Assembly: GCA_011032825.1 (NCBI GenBank)
Contig: JAADJZ010000001.1
Span: forward strand, 1,240,001-1,304,000
Source of the DNA: Massariosphaeria phaeospora
Taxonomy: Eukaryota; Ascomycota; Dothideomycetes; Pleosporales
Direction of reading: 5' to 3'
DNA length: 64,000 bases
Shown: positions 44,601 through 57,700 of the stretch, piece by piece
Numbering within the stretch: the first letter of the stretch is position 1
How the letters are laid out: each line of letters begins with the position of its first letter
The notes under the pieces: model-generated
What the model was told of the DNA's origin: nothing
The model's database searches: none
What the model saw: the letters and a program-made list of their open reading frames with translations, nothing else
Position numbers and translations under genes: made by a program

Positions 44601-47108
44601 CTTCATTCCCGGGCTGGTAACGTGACCATGTTTCACCTCGAGATTGTTTCCTGGTACTTCCACGGGCTCTAGCTCTAGATGTGATCTAGTATGACGAAGC
44701 CCACCGTTTCTTATATCGATATATGGAGAACCGGGTTGAAAGACTCCACCTCGTATGAGACTACCCGGCATGTTAGATATATCGGAAACAGTTGAGGCGG
44801 GAGCAGGATTCTTCGGAATTGGCAATGGTGCTCTGTGGTCTCTCAGAGCGTCAGAAAAGCTCCCACTTCGTTTGTGTGCATGAGAAGGTTGGTTCGGCCT
44901 CTTGATCGAAGCCGGCTGTTGTGGGCTAGCCGCAAAGCGGGTAGGAACTGGATGCGGCACGGGATGTGGATAGAGCGGCGTCTCGGTGGCTGGTTCTGTT
45001 CTGTTCAGGCCCCGCATTGGAATGGAACATGAAAGGACTTGCATACTTTGCTCACTGGCTGGCGATAAAGGTACTTGACCGCCTTCGTACTCCTGAGACG
45101 GTATGTATGGCGAACTGAACGAGTTCCGAGGAGTGTGTCGTTGGATAGCCCAATCCATGTGTCTGCTCGCAAATTGATCGCTCGGATTGGATCCTATGGT
45201 TTCGACTTTTATACTACGGTCAGTCTGTTGTGTCGGTGTGGAAGGCAGGGGCGGATTCAGTAGAGGTTCCTCGAAAGAAGCTCGCGGTTCGACTTGGCCT
45301 CCCGGGAGAAGATCCTCATCCGCCATGTCTCTACCAATCCCTTCGTCGCTATCCCAATACAACGCACATGTACGCCTCCAGCATTTTTTCAGCTCGCCCA
45401 CGATCTTAGCGTCGCCTCCTCCACCATCGGCACGAGCCTTGAGATCCCGATGAAGGCCATTGACTAGTTCGCAGAAATAAGCACGCAGTGGTTGAAATGG
45501 CACGAAATCGTCGACGAAGTAGTTCAAGATCCAGTGTCGGAGAGCAACGAAAGTTCGAACGCGTACAATCCGGCCGAAATCATCTTGCCTGTCGACGGCC
45601 CATCGCAGCCGGGAGATGAGGTATGCTACTAGATCGCGTCCGGATAGAAACGAGCGGAAGGTAAGGAAGAAGTCGGAAAGAAGTTCGTAGTCAAGGAAGC
45701 TGGGAGACGTAATATGAGCAACTAGCCGTGAAGGGGTCGCGGCAAGGATGTCGCCAGAGGGAGAGAAGCGCACGACAGCTCGGTCGTCTGGATTGGTCGT
45801 AAGGGCGTCATAAAGCTGGGGTCCAATAGGGACCCTGGACACACGTGCCGAGGACGGCGCCGAAGACGGTTGCAGAGGAATTCGGTCCATGGTGGAGCGG
45901 TAGTTGACGGGCATGGGCGAGTAGACGTCGGATCTGGGCCGTGACGAAAGGCACGAGTGCGTGGCTCGCTGCGGAGTCAGGAAGGACGATGCTCTGAACT
46001 CTTCTGCGCCCGAAGCGCGCGTATACACTGAACTCCGGAGGATTGCAGTGCCGCGATCAGAGAAGCGGGGAGTGCCCAGACGGTAATGAGGAATGGGGAC
46101 CTCTAGAATGGGAAGCGACCCAGTATCCGCGGTCTTCGGACGTCGGAAAGGGGACCGTTCAATCACCACCTTGAAGGTGCCCGGCTCGGTGCTGTGCGAG
46201 TTCAGCGTGTGTCCGTCGGCGGTCGAGAAAGAGCGCGAGCGCGCGTGTGCAACGGGGCGTGGGGGTGAAGCGGAGTCGGCTGGCCGTTGCTGCGTAGCTG
46301 CATGGTCCAAGGTCACGTGGCGCGGCAGTGGAGGCGCGGGAGTGTGGAGAGGTGTCGGCGAGCCGTACAAGCTCTGCTCCCAGTCATTGCTCGACGGGCG
46401 CTGCGCGTCGGCGTCGAGCGTGGCGCTGTCCGGCGGTGTCTGTGGAGTCTGCGGTGCCTGTGGGGGAAAGACGAAGGGGCCGGGCGACGGGCGACTGCGC
46501 TGGTTGCCGGTGCGTACAACAGGCCTGCGGGGAGCGGTGGTCAGCGGAAAGAGGTTCAATCAGCAAACACGGGAGTTCGCAAGTGGACAGCACGCATCGA
46601 CAGCCAGGACGCGGTATGCTGTGTGGGGTCTGGGCCTGAGGGTGCGCGGGCGAGAGGGCATTCGTGCGAGCCAGCCACTTGTTCGTCCTCTGTCGTGCTG
46701 GAACACGCCCGCATGCTGACCCAGCCCCCCCTCAGAGCAGCACGCGCAGGACAACTGCGAAGAAGCACACGACAAGCACAGCACGTACCTGAGGTAGATG
46801 ATGCCGTGGTTGATGTTGGCGACGGTGAAGGAGCGGCCGGCCGAGGGCGAGCTGGTGCTGGTGCTGGCGATGGCGGCTTCGACGGTCGCGCTGCTGAGGC
46901 CGCGTGCCCTGCTTCTGCTCCGGCGCAGCTCTTCTTTCGAGTCCTTGACCCGGCGCAGCGACTGGCGGCGCGGTGCAGCTGGTCGTCGGGGCTCGTCGGG
47001 GCGGCGGCGCACTGGGTGTGGTGTTGCTGCTGGCGGTGGTGATGCTGCTGCCACGACGTGCTGTTGGCCGACATCTGACGAATGGCCCGCCGGGGCGCCT
47101 GACCCCAT
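41632..47108 (-). CDS. LTE1: Ras-family guanine nucleotide exchange factor, Lte1-like
   Basis: In yeast Lte1 promotes mitotic exit and polarity; the filamentous role is inferred. Three exons (46789-47108, 41936-46524, 41632-41885; introns 264 and 50 nt) give 1720 aa. Exon 1 ends SFTVANINHGIIYLR and exon 2 continues PVVRTGNQRSRPSPG, a typical Lte1 N-terminal block. RasGEF-N (about 350-470) reads HITSPSFLDYELLSDFFLTF ... RHWILNYFVDDFVPFQ. The catalytic CDC25-type domain (about 1470-1720) has LAQQFTIIEKDALDEIDWKE, VIARFNIVVKWVVSECVL, IHIASHARRLRNYATMYQI and, after the last intron, GCIPFIGVYTRDLIY. The long middle is disordered, Ser/Pro-rich. The start is uncertain: ATG 47108 is chosen, 47297 is in frame. 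Confidence 0.88.
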
Positions 47109-49046
47109 CTCCGCGCGCAGCAAGCGGCGGCTACTGGCTCGCAGCGGAGCTCTCAGCGCGGCGGTGCGTGGGCGATGGGCGATGGGCAGGCCGCAGACAT
47201 GGCCGTCGGGCTTGGATACGGGAGCTCTGTCGAAAGTCGTGGACAGAGAGGAGAGGCCGGGCGAGCGAGGTCGCGCAAAGCAATACCACCAGGCCATCGC
47301 CCTCTAGCCCAGCAGGTCGCCGCCGAGGAGCCAGGCCAGTCAGCGGCCGCCTTGGGCCAGACGGGCGCCCTGCCGAGTCGCCGACGCCGATTCAACAGGC
47401 ATCAAAACGCCATGGCCCATGCCTTCGGTATCGCTACGAGGCGCGCCTTTTCGCACTGCGACGTGCACGCGGACGCGGATCCCAGGCCGACGCCGCCTCG
47501 TCGGCGCCGTGGTTCTGGTGCTGGTGCTGGTGCTGCGCCGGAGCTGGTGGCCGTCGTCCTCCATCAAGGACCATCCCTCTCCAATTCCTGTCGACCGCTG
47601 CCCGGCAGAGACCACTCCCCTACCAGCCGGGCCTCGTGCTACAGAACTCTATTTACCTGCTAGGTGCGGCGTCGCCGCCAGCGTTCAACACCCGTTCGGC
47701 CCGTCCACCATGCTCCAGAGTCCAGACGTCGGTAGCCATCCACATGGAGCCCAAACCTTCATCCCTCGTGGCGACTGGGGCCTCACGGCAAGGAACCATT
47801 TGCTTTGCGATTGTTCATCCAGCAGCCGCTCGCAGCACACTCTCGCCCTCTCCTAGTCGTTTGCCCATTGCATCGCAGCACACATATCCAACCCCCACTA
47901 CTGTCTCATATGTATGTATCTGGTATAGACACGCTGCTTTGTTCTTGGGCGCCCAACATGACCTGTCCATGTCAAAAACAAAGTTTCTGCCGCGTAAGCG
48001 CACTGATCGAGAAGGTATATCACCTACCAACCCTGAGTATATTGGAAAACAAACGCGTTTGCCTCACCATCACTATTAACACCCCAGACCTCAGGCCTCC
48101 TCGTCCGCCGCACTGCTCTACTACAGCACCCGAGTCCAACTGGAGAAGTTTGACCGAGCAGGAGTCATGCAGCATTCAACGGAGGATAAGTTTCGCCAAT
48201 GCGCGCCCACCATCCAGGCATCTTCCCTCGATATGAATTACAGTTTCCGAATTTCTTACTCTGTTCGTGCTGGATGCCATATCTAGCTTCCAGATATCAA
48301 CAATGTCTTTGCAAAGACATATCACCCATGTCACCCGAGGAGGCGAGCTCGGATTCACTCGGCACTACCCACTGCATGACATCAGTCCATCCGCGCCAAA
48401 GCTAGACTACCACTAGGAGCATCATCGAAGCCGTGGGTGCGCGCCTGAGAAACCGTCATGCTGTGTCGCCCCCGATAGCTTCCGCGCGGCTTTCATGGAC
48501 CCGATCTATATGCGCAGTTGTCTGCATAATCGTATTCCGGGGCAGGCCTACTATACTGCTATATGGACAGCGGGCTATATATGTACATCGTCGGCGCTAT
48601 TAGCGAGTCATGTACAACACTCACCATCAGTCTCGCTATTGGACAACCAACGTTATCACTGCACCGCGGGCCTCTAGGATGTTGAGAATCCTTAGTATGC
48701 TATGGTGGTATACCTGCTATGGTGATGGCACTGCTATATGGAGGAATTCAACACTCTGGTGATGAATGGCTAGAGGCTCAGTCACAACGAAACTCGCAGC
48801 AAGAAGGTTCATCTCTAATTCGAGAGGCCTTCGGTTCTTCACTACCTTGCCTACCTCCATGCATCGCATTCGCCTCGAAGCGCGACATCATCAGCTAAAA
48901 CCATCAAACATAGGAAAGATTACAAAGGAAAGACCACAAGAAACGCATCCAGGACACAGACCTCACAAACACGCAATACCCGGCACAATAAAAGGACCCC
49001 ATACTCCCATCACAGATCAAGATGCACATCCATCCATCCCCCGCCC
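47109..49046. other. 1.9-kb intergenic region upstream of LTE1, no supported gene
   Basis: G+C-rich near LTE1, then mixed. A GGTGCT-type repeat occurs around 47516-47536. Long plus-strand ORFs (up to 368 codons from 46973) are shadows of LTE1 exon 1 and its 5' flank, with no motifs. The minus-strand proline-rich gene ends at 49047, so this gap should contain the LTE1 promoter and leader. Confidence 0.45.
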
Positions 49047-50070
49047 TCACCCCCTTTTCCTCTTCTCATACAACTCCCTCCCCTCTCTAACAGCCGCTTT
49101 CCCGTACGCAATCCCCTTCTGCCTCAGCTCCGCCACAGCCCCATTCTCGATCACTCTATCCCTGATGTTCCTGCCGTCCACCGCTTTCTTCTCAGCGCCT
49201 TGCGCGGTCGCCGGCCCAGACACCTGCCCAGCCTGCGCGGCTGTCTTTCCCGGTGGCCGTCTCTGTCTAGCCGTAGCCGTGGCGGATACATGCTCTTTTG
49301 CAGATGCCTCTGGCTGCGCTGCAGCCACTGATGGGTCCACCACAGCGGGTGGCCGTCTTTGCTTGGGGCCCTCGACTTTCACGTCGCGTTTTACAGGTTT
49401 TACGGGCTCCACTGGTCGCCCCTCTGCGGCTCTCGCTCTACCGCTGCCGGGCGCTCGGGAAGGCACAGCTGGGCTGCGCGGCTTGCTCTGGCTGTGTGGA
49501 CTGGCTTGAGGAGGCGGTGGCGGCGGAGCAGGCGGAGGCGGAGGAGGTGGAGGAGGAGGGGGCGGGTGTATAGGAAGCTTCGACAGCTCCTTCACCTTCC
49601 CATCGAAGTCGTCGACCCGTCTAGGCACAACCGCAGCCGTCGCAACCAGCCCACCGCGCTCTTTCTCACCTCCCTCTCCCACCACAACCCTCACGCCCTC
49701 TTCCCCCTTATCCCCCTTATCCCCCTCCCCATCCCCATCCTCCCCTCCCTTCCCCCTCCCACACCCGCAAACCCCGCAACACCACCCACACCCCCTCCTC
49801 CCCCCCTCACACACCCCCCCACACACCCCACCGCACACTCCACCCCTTCACCTTCAACGCGCCCTCCACGACGGGCAAAAACACGCCTTTCTGCTCAATC
49901 TCCTCTTTGCGCGCGCGAAATTGCTTGGTTGACTCGTGTGGGCGGCGTACGAGGGGTGCGGCGCATACGGGGCAGGTGGTGGGGACGTGGGTGCGGGCGT
50001 GCTGCGTTTGGAGCCCCACGTTGAGAAGGAATTTGAGGCCTTTGAAGATGGGGAGGAGGGGGAGGGCCAT
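49047..50070 (-). CDS. Proline-rich hypothetical protein with CPxC motif (intron not resolved)
   Basis: The 5' part starts at 50070: MALPLLPIFKGLKFLLNVGL, with THVPTTCPVCAAPLVRRP and STKQFRARKEEIEQKG. It looks coding and ends after GALKVKG near 49850. The 3' part, in a different frame, is also coding-like: VDDFDGKVKELSKLP, a polyproline run of about 12 Pro, and a C-terminus VIENGAVAELRQKGIAYG ending EKRKRG. Between them (about 49670-49840) the minus strand is almost pure G with short repeats and no clean GT...AG pair. So either an intron with unusual sites or an indel lies there. CPxC could bind metal. Function is unknown; do not treat the boundaries inside as fixed. Confidence 0.6.
49681..49838. 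repeat. C-rich (minus strand G-rich) low-complexity tract
   Basis: Plus strand has repeated CCCTTATCC, CCCCATCC, CCCTCCC and CACACCCC units. The minus strand therefore has many GGG/GGGG runs with short spacers, compatible with G-quadruplex formation. It falls exactly where the reading frame of the 49047-50070 gene changes. Confidence 0.75.
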
Positions 50071-50587
50071 TTTGGGGAGGTGGAGGGGAAGGGGTGGATA
50101 GATAGGAGATGTAGAGGGGAAGGTAGATAGATAGGGGTAGAGGGGAAGAGAGAGGGCGCGGATAGTGGTAATAGTAGTAGGAAGTTGTGTGAGCCGTACG
50201 ATGGTTCGTTTGTAGCAAGTAAAATAACCAGTGTAGTAACGAGTTCCAGAGAGGTGGGAGAGCCACGCTGCCGACCGAATGTGCAGAATATAATGCCGTG
50301 TCGCCAGATTTCTGATCCAAGTCGCTGAAAGCCTTAAAATTGTAAATGTATGAAATGTCGTGCGATGTATCTGTTTGTTCGAAGTTGTAGTTGCCGTGTG
50401 TAGTTGTCGTTGTAGTTGTAGTCATGATCATAGACATGGTCATAAGCACCCGTGCGTCGATGGTATCGGTATCAGACCTTTTTGGCTAAGCTAAGAGTCA
50501 GCAACAGTCAAGTCACTCAAGTGTGAGTCCGTATGAGTCTCCTCTCAACACATGGAGTCACACCCCCAAAATCCCAAATCCCAAACC

Positions 50588-50615
50588 TCACACCTCACAC
50601 CTCACACCTCACACC
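50588..50615. repeat. TCACACC heptamer repeat, 4 exact copies
   Basis: Four exact TCACACC units about 520 bp upstream of the 50070 start codon; same unit as at 37488-37515. Confidence 0.85.
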
Positions 50616-51045
50616 TCCCACCCTCAATCCCAGCATCGACGTCGCAAACAAGCAAACAAACACACACACACATCATCATTCTGATTCATCATCATCAATT
50701 CCATTCCATTCAATTGATAGCAAGCAAGCAAGCAAGTAAAAAGTAGAGTCCTAAGAAGAGTCCCAAGAAAGAAGACCAAACAGAACAGAACGAGTAATAC
50801 ACCCACTAACACTACCGTCCTCTCATCGTACTGTACCCGCAGCTCAGCTCAGCCAAAACAAGACTCAGGCAGACAAGGGCCCAAGCCAAGCCAACTCAAA
50901 AACAAGCCCATAGAACATAACATAAAAACCCCCCAAATCGCGCACTCGCACTCCCAATCCCAATCGCAGCGAAGCACATTGCGCTCAAGAACCGCCGAAA
51001 CCCAATAGTTGCGCGCCTCAAAACTCTCATCCAACCAATCAGTTA

Positions 51046-51061
51046 CCCCCCCCCCCCCCCC
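51046..51061. repeat. Homopolymer C16
   Basis: Sixteen consecutive C, flanked by TTA and AAAAACG. Length may be unreliable in the assembly and variable between strains. Confidence 0.9.
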
Positions 51062-51759
51062 AAAAACGCATAAACACCAAGCAAGCAAGCAAGCAAAAAC
51101 GTGCATACTCTGGAAAACCCCAACTTGCAGGTCTAAAGAGAAAAACGACTCAGAAGAGTAGCAGCATAGCAGCTCAAAAAGAACCAGGAAGAAGGAAAAA
51201 GGCGTAGATAGATAGATAGACAGGACTGCTGGTTGGCTGGGTGTTGGAAAAAACGGGACGTGCGCGAGCGAGCATGTCGGGAGCGAGCACGGGGCGTCGG
51301 TCGCTAGCGGTGGGCGATGGGTAGCGAGGTGAACCTGGGTTGAGCGCGTGCCCATATGCTTTTCGTAGCCTGGATGGATGGAGCCCGGGGGGAAACTTGG
51401 TATGGCAAACAATCAATGTAGATGTGGAAGGGCAGGGGGACCGTCAGGGCAAAAGGGTATAGTACAGAAGGGGAGCCAGATCGTCGGAAACGCCGCGTAT
51501 AAACATTGCTTGCGTGTGCGGGTGAGAGTCATTAGCCCCAACCCTTCCTCACTCAGTACGTACGCATTTCGCTCGAGCGAAAACCGGCGACAAGATAGAT
51601 ATTAGGTAAGCCAGGCCAGGCCGGGGTATTGAGCATTGGATAGCAGCTGTTATCGTAGACGTCATCGAAGGGGGTGGGAAGCCGACTCGCGGTGCCAAGC
51701 TAAGTAATTAAAAGGAGGTTCAAGTTCGTAAAGTCTTGGAATCGTCATGAGATACGGGT

Positions 51760-54700
51760 TCAGGCGGACACGAGTTGCGACGACGCTTCGTCTTTGTACT
51801 GCTGCAGCTCCTGCATCGATGCTTGCAGTTCGCTGATGATGTCGCCCATCGGGCAGGCTTGCTGGAGCAAGGGCGCAGAGCCAAACGGGCGGACCATGTG
51901 GCGGAGGGCGAGGGTGGTGGTGCATGTCTGGAGGTGTGGTTAGCGGGGGTGGGAATTGCAAAAGGGACACGCGATACATACCTCTATGCGCGAGATCTGG
52001 TGCTCGACGAAGTTGATCAAGAATCGGTCTGTGATTTCGCCGCCCCTGTTTTTCATCCGTTCGAGCAGAGCCGTTTCAGGAGGCTTCAGTTCGGCCGAGC
52101 CTGGACTTTCCAATGTGCTGCAAAGCATCTCTAAACGCAGACTGACATTCCAGAGGTCCCATACATGGTCGGTGTCTATTGTGAGCTGGCTATCCCGCAT
52201 TTTCTGTCCAGCCTGAGGATTGTTGGCCTGTGGTGCTGGCTTCTCCTCCATTTGTCGCTGTACAACGAGACGGCTCGCCAGTGAGTGAGGATACATCAGG
52301 TAGATGTACTCCGGATTCTCCAAACCCTTCAAACGGCGTTCACCCAGATCCTTCACTTCGAAGCCTTGGCTGCTGAGCGATCGTAGTTCCTGTCGGATAG
52401 CCTGGCTCATGTAATCATCACCCAGCCCCTCTTCCGAGCCTGTCGAATTGCTTCTATCGCCTTCGATGTGCGTTTCCAGAAGACGTTGAATCTCAGCAAT
52501 GAAGTCGGACGATACAGTGATCTGTCCTCCGTCGGCGACAGACGATATACGTGACGCTCGATTGACCATGGGTCCGAAGTAGTCCATGCGTTTAGTGACG
52601 GGGTCAGTTTCGCACACCGGGGTTCCCCAGTGGATACCCATGCGAACCGAAAGTCCTCGGAATATTACATTGCCATCAGGGTCAACAACCTCCTGTCCGT
52701 TGACACTGTTGAGAATTTCCTGTGGCCATTGAACCTCGAGTAGCTGGCTTTGGATCGTGAAACACCATAGCAAAGCCGATGTGACCGTTGGGAACGCTAC
52801 CATGAATGCATCTCCTTCCGTCTTGACTTCGTAACCACCAATGATACGCAGCTGCCGACGCATTAACTCGTTGTGCATCTTGATCGCGGATCTCATTGCG
52901 ATAGGATAGGTCTCCCAGAGCATGGTCGAATTCTTGATATCAGTAAATATCAAACTAACATCGCCGGTCGGAGCTTCCACTTCGTTGTCGAGTCTGGCAA
53001 GCTTCGAATCGCCAACCTGATTCCGAGAACGTTTTGCGATCCTACGGCTCGAGAAAAAGTCGTCAGGTGACCCAGAGGGTCCCATCGGCGTGTCGTGCGA
53101 TCGGAAGCGGGCTCGCTGCCTGCTCTTGATATCGCTGACACCAATAAGCATTACCATGATCTTGTTCGTTGCGCCGAACGCTATCGCAAGATCGCGAAGC
53201 TTCTGAGCTGCTCGCATGAGATCGTTTCGCTCGGACCGCGCGACGTCAACAGCAAAAGCAGGAGTCAAATATTCCCATAGTTCGCGAGAGGCTATCAGAA
53301 TCATTTCGTCGGTGTCGCCGAGTGTAAGACTGAGGATGTGGGGGGAGGCGATGACAGACGGCGACATTTGTACATAGCCAAACGCCCGTGATACTTCGAG
53401 AACGTCGTTCAGTTTTCCTTGTCGAGAAACAAACCCCCCTGCTTCCCGGATTCTGGCCCGTTCACTGGGCTCCGCAGGGTCATGTTTCCTTGTCAGAATC
53501 TTGTGTCCTCCTTCTGAGCGGATGAGCAGGGCTTGAGCATCGCCGACATTCGATATGTACAGCTCCATCTCTTTGAGATACAACACTGTAGCCACACTAC
53601 CTGAGTTAAGATCGTCATCGCCGAGATCAGGGAGTGACCCGCGTTGGGGAGCAGGAACCGCTGAATTGCTCTTATCCAACGCCTGGTTGGCAGCTGTAGC
53701 GAGCTCTTTGTTGAGACCGAGAAATGTTCGTCGCAGGGCATCGACAGGAGATTCTTGAGGTCGAAGACGATCCAGCTCGTCTGCAAAACGATTATTGAAG
53801 TTGTCGTACAGGTACTTCGCTATCTTGGAGCCGCTACCAGCAAGAGGTTGGCCATCGAAGAGTCCCAAGATTTGCTCATCGTCATGACTTCGAAAGCGAG
53901 GGACTACCATGTCCATAGTTGAGATATGTTCATTCCGGCCTAGGCTGTCCGCCATCCCGTACGCCATGGTACCGACTGTCGAGCCGGAAGTCCTGACTCT
54001 TCTGTCCTCGGTTTGTTCTGGAACCGAAGGGACCATCATTGTTACATCCATCAGACCCAGCACCCTCAGGTTGATGAGTGATGTAAAGTCTGTCAAGTCT
54101 CGACCCTCCCGCATGGCAGCCGCCCCACCGCTATACGGGCCACTCGGTTTGATCTCTAGTCGTTTGTTTCCCGACAAATTGAGATACTTCAGATTGTGGT
54201 TCCAGTTCCAGTTCCAATCGTATGGCCAGTTGGAGACATTGTACTTGAGGGAGTTACTGGCAACATCGAGGATGGCGAGTTTCGCAACTTTGCCCAATTC
54301 GGCAGGGAGGACCTGGAACTTGTTGCTATTAATATGGAGCACTTTGAGGGATGATACTTCTTCCAAGTCCTCAGCGGGCAAAGAGGTCAAATCATTGCCC
54401 GAGAGGTACAGTTCTGCAAGATGCTGCCATCTCCGGATGGTACGAGGTGGTACGTCATAGATAAGGTTATAGGCGAGATTGACAATCCTGAGTTCTGGGA
54501 GTAAACACAATTCGTCAAAAACATCGTCACCCAACCTGTTGTCAGCAAGGAACAAGTGTCGCAGTGATCCGGCAAAGGTCGTAACCATTCTGTTAGAGAG
54601 GCTAGAATCTTTGCGCGAGACCGGCGTCAGGGTTCCTTCTGTCGGAGCGCGCGAAGCCACGGATTGTTTTCGTGCCGTAGCGGTGGTGCCTGTAGTGCTA

Positions 54701-57700
54701 TACGAAGCCATGGAACCTTTGCGTTGAGATGTGGCAGGTGAAGTACCTGAACTTAGATACCCGGCAGAGGCCTGGCTCGGGCGCCGGTTAACGAAGTCCT
54801 CTAGTTTTCCTAGCTCCTCATAACTTGGGCTTGGTCCTAGCCCAGGAGTCGGAAGAGGCGTAGCGCCATCAAGGTTCGGAACGTCGCCATTAGCGGTCGG
54901 CAAGGGTGGGGCAGCGCTGGGCTTTGGGAATCCGACCAGGATATTCGAAGACACATTGAGTGTTTCCAACCGTCGAGCATACCATAACTCTGGAGGCAAG
55001 CGGCCTAGATTGTTTTCGCGCACGTCGAGGTACCTAAGCTCCGCTAGTCGGCCAATCTCGGCAGGGAGCTCATCGAGAGAATTCCGCGCAACGCTCAAAT
55101 GCTCTAATCTGTACAACTTACCGATATTTGTTGAAATCGACGTAAAATGATTCTTGTCTAGTATCAATTTCGTCAAGCCGGAAATCTTTTGGAACAGATC
55201 CTCGGGTAGCTGAGCGAGCTTTGCGGAGGCAAGATTCAGCATGGTCAGTGATGGCACTGACTGGCTCATGCCAAAGCGCGTGACTGGATTGTGGTTCATG
55301 TGGAGTACCCGAATTCTCGGGAAAAAACCTTCGAAGGCGGATATGGAGTTGTGACCGATCATCAGATACTCCAACCGGGGTAATTGGGACATGACGTCCA
55401 TGCTGTTGAGCGCATTGAACCGAACATCGATCTCTCGCAGGTTCACCAGATTGCTAAGCGACGGCGGAAAGCTACCAGAGAGTTTGTTATTCGTGGCCCA
55501 CAGTCTTTCCAAACAAGTAAGTTTTCCGATCTCTGGTAGGCTAGAGATGGAATTGAAGCTGATGTCCAGGTCCACAAGCGTTACGACGTCACACAGAAAG
55601 TCCGGGAACTCAGTGAGGGAATTCGAACTCAAGTTGAGACTCCTAAGGGCGCGATAGTGGCCAAAGTATGCAGGTAGCTTCGTCAATCTGTTGTTCGAGA
55701 GACGAAGACCCTGTAAGCTCTGAAGCCTGTTGAGCTTAGCATGTTCCAGCTCTTGCAAGCGGTTGTTCGATATATCCAGCATGGTCAAACGGGTTGCCAA
55801 GCTTAGACTAGGGGGTAACTGTCGAGCCTCGTTGCTGGTGTACTTGATTTCTCTGAGGTTCGTGCATGCCTGTATAAAGTCTTTGGGTACGTTTAGGGCC
55901 AAGTTGCGCGAGAGGGTGAGCGAGATGATCTCGGTAGCTTTTTGATATAAGATGATGGGTATGGTGATAAGATTCCGTCCTTGCAAATCGATGTGGCTGA
56001 ATTTCTGCATCTTGCTGAAACCGGGGTCTTTCTCTAAACTGGAATATCCACTCATTTTCGCAGGGATAAAAGTGAACCGGCACAGGTAGCTGTTATCTTC
56101 TCGTCCAACTTCCTCCAGGCGATCGAGATCAGTGTAGCCGGCCTGTTCCAAAAGGCGTTTCTGCATTAACAGAGGGCGCTCTGTTGAGTCGAGTTGTCGG
56201 GAAGTATCGTGTTTCCGCATGACAATATGGTAGTTGTCTAATTCGTCCTGTAGCAGAGTCTTCTTCCCCAGAATTTGAATGATCTCGGCTACAGTAGTGT
56301 TGAGGGTTGCTGATAACGTCGCAAAGGTTGAATCAACTCGGAAAATGCGTACGCAGTACGTCTTCGAGATATCTTCCTCTTTCGACGTCGCGCCCGTCTC
56401 ATCGTACTCGCCGTTGCGGGGCATACTGTCGGAACCGACGGGTCGCACAGCCCAAGAATCTGGTGCGTCCCAGACAACAGTGTTCCCGTCTTGATCTTTG
56501 GTCTCTATACCACCAAGCTCTTCAGTTGGCCAGGCAATAACGGGCAAGTCACCTGTAGGTGGGGTCATTGGCGGTTGTTGTACGTTGACGATGCCCTCCA
56601 TATGTTCAAGATCAGTATCGAGTTGCCACAAGGCCTCGTTCTGCACATCCGTAGTCGCTTCATTGGGGTCCCTTGCACGCGGTTGATCATAGGCCGCCGC
56701 TGTGCGTTTGTCACGTTTGAAGGGACGCAGACCATGCTCCCTTCGACCACCTTCCTTTCCATAATTATGTTGCTTTTCCTTGGACCCTATATCAAGATCA
56801 CTCTTCTTCCTGGAGCTAAAGGCCTCTGTCCGAGGGAACTTTGCAGACTTGATGGACGGTTGTAGGGAAACGGTGGAACCGGGAAGATCTCTCAGAGTGT
56901 CTGGACCGGATCGGTCGCCCTTGTCCTTCTTCCCTTTCAGGCGGTCGAAAATGGAACGTGGCCCTTTAGCTGTGCTCGGCGACCTTTGCGCTGACGGATC
57001 CCGCGACATTTCGCTGAAAGCGCTGGGAGTAGGGCTCGAGGGTCGCACCGAAAGATTGGTCTTCGAGGCCAAGGCAAAGCTCAGCGCTGAGGGGTATTGC
57101 TGGTCTCGACGAATGCTCCAAGATGAGTCTTCTCGACTAGTAACGGGGCGCAACGGGTAGGGCTGGCTGATCTCAGATCGGCCTTCGGGGACCTTGATGT
57201 CGTCCTTGCTTCTGTTATGGCGATGGTGGGGCAGTCTCAGCTTATGCGGGCCCTTGCCAGACTTGTTGGATTGATGATCGGAAGACATGCGGCCATTTTC
57301 AGTTTGACCCTGCGCGGGTGTGTCCTGTGTTGTGTTAGTGTGTCCCCTTCTGCAGCTCCAGGCAGCTGCTCAATTGGCAAGAGAACTAGTGTGTGGAGGA
57401 AAGAAGGGTTCACAAGGAAGTTTAGACATGGTCGCCGTTGCAGTGTTGCCCCGCCAACTGCAGCTTGGTTGAACTCACCTTGAGCTCCTGAAATTCCCAC
57501 GGCGTCACTTCCGAAGACGGCAGCGGCGTTCTAGGCCGAGAGCCTTCAGGCGAGCCCGGTCTGCTATTGAGACTACTTCGGATCGTGTTGTTCACTGAGT
57601 TGGTGCGGTTGCGCGCTCCGCGCGTCGGCTGCTCGGTAGCATACGGTGTGGCCAGGCTGCTGTCCGAATTCTGACGAGAATCCCCGGGAAAGTCCTCGCC

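Larger units (their letters stand above)
50071..51759. other. 1.7-kb intergenic region with simple repeats
   Basis: No supported gene. It holds TCACACC heptamers (50588-50615), AAGC tetramers near 50720-50736 and 51076-51095, and a run of 16 C at 51046-51061. A minus-strand ORF of 187 codons crosses the poly-C run and has no family features. Confidence 0.5.

Noticed and set aside
46093..47307. Long plus-strand ORFs opposite LTE1 exon 1
   Set aside because: They are G+C-driven shadows; the minus strand has a splice-consistent, family-matching frame.
50849..51412. 187-codon minus-strand ORF
   Set aside because: Crosses the C16 run (giving poly-Gly) and has no family-like segment.
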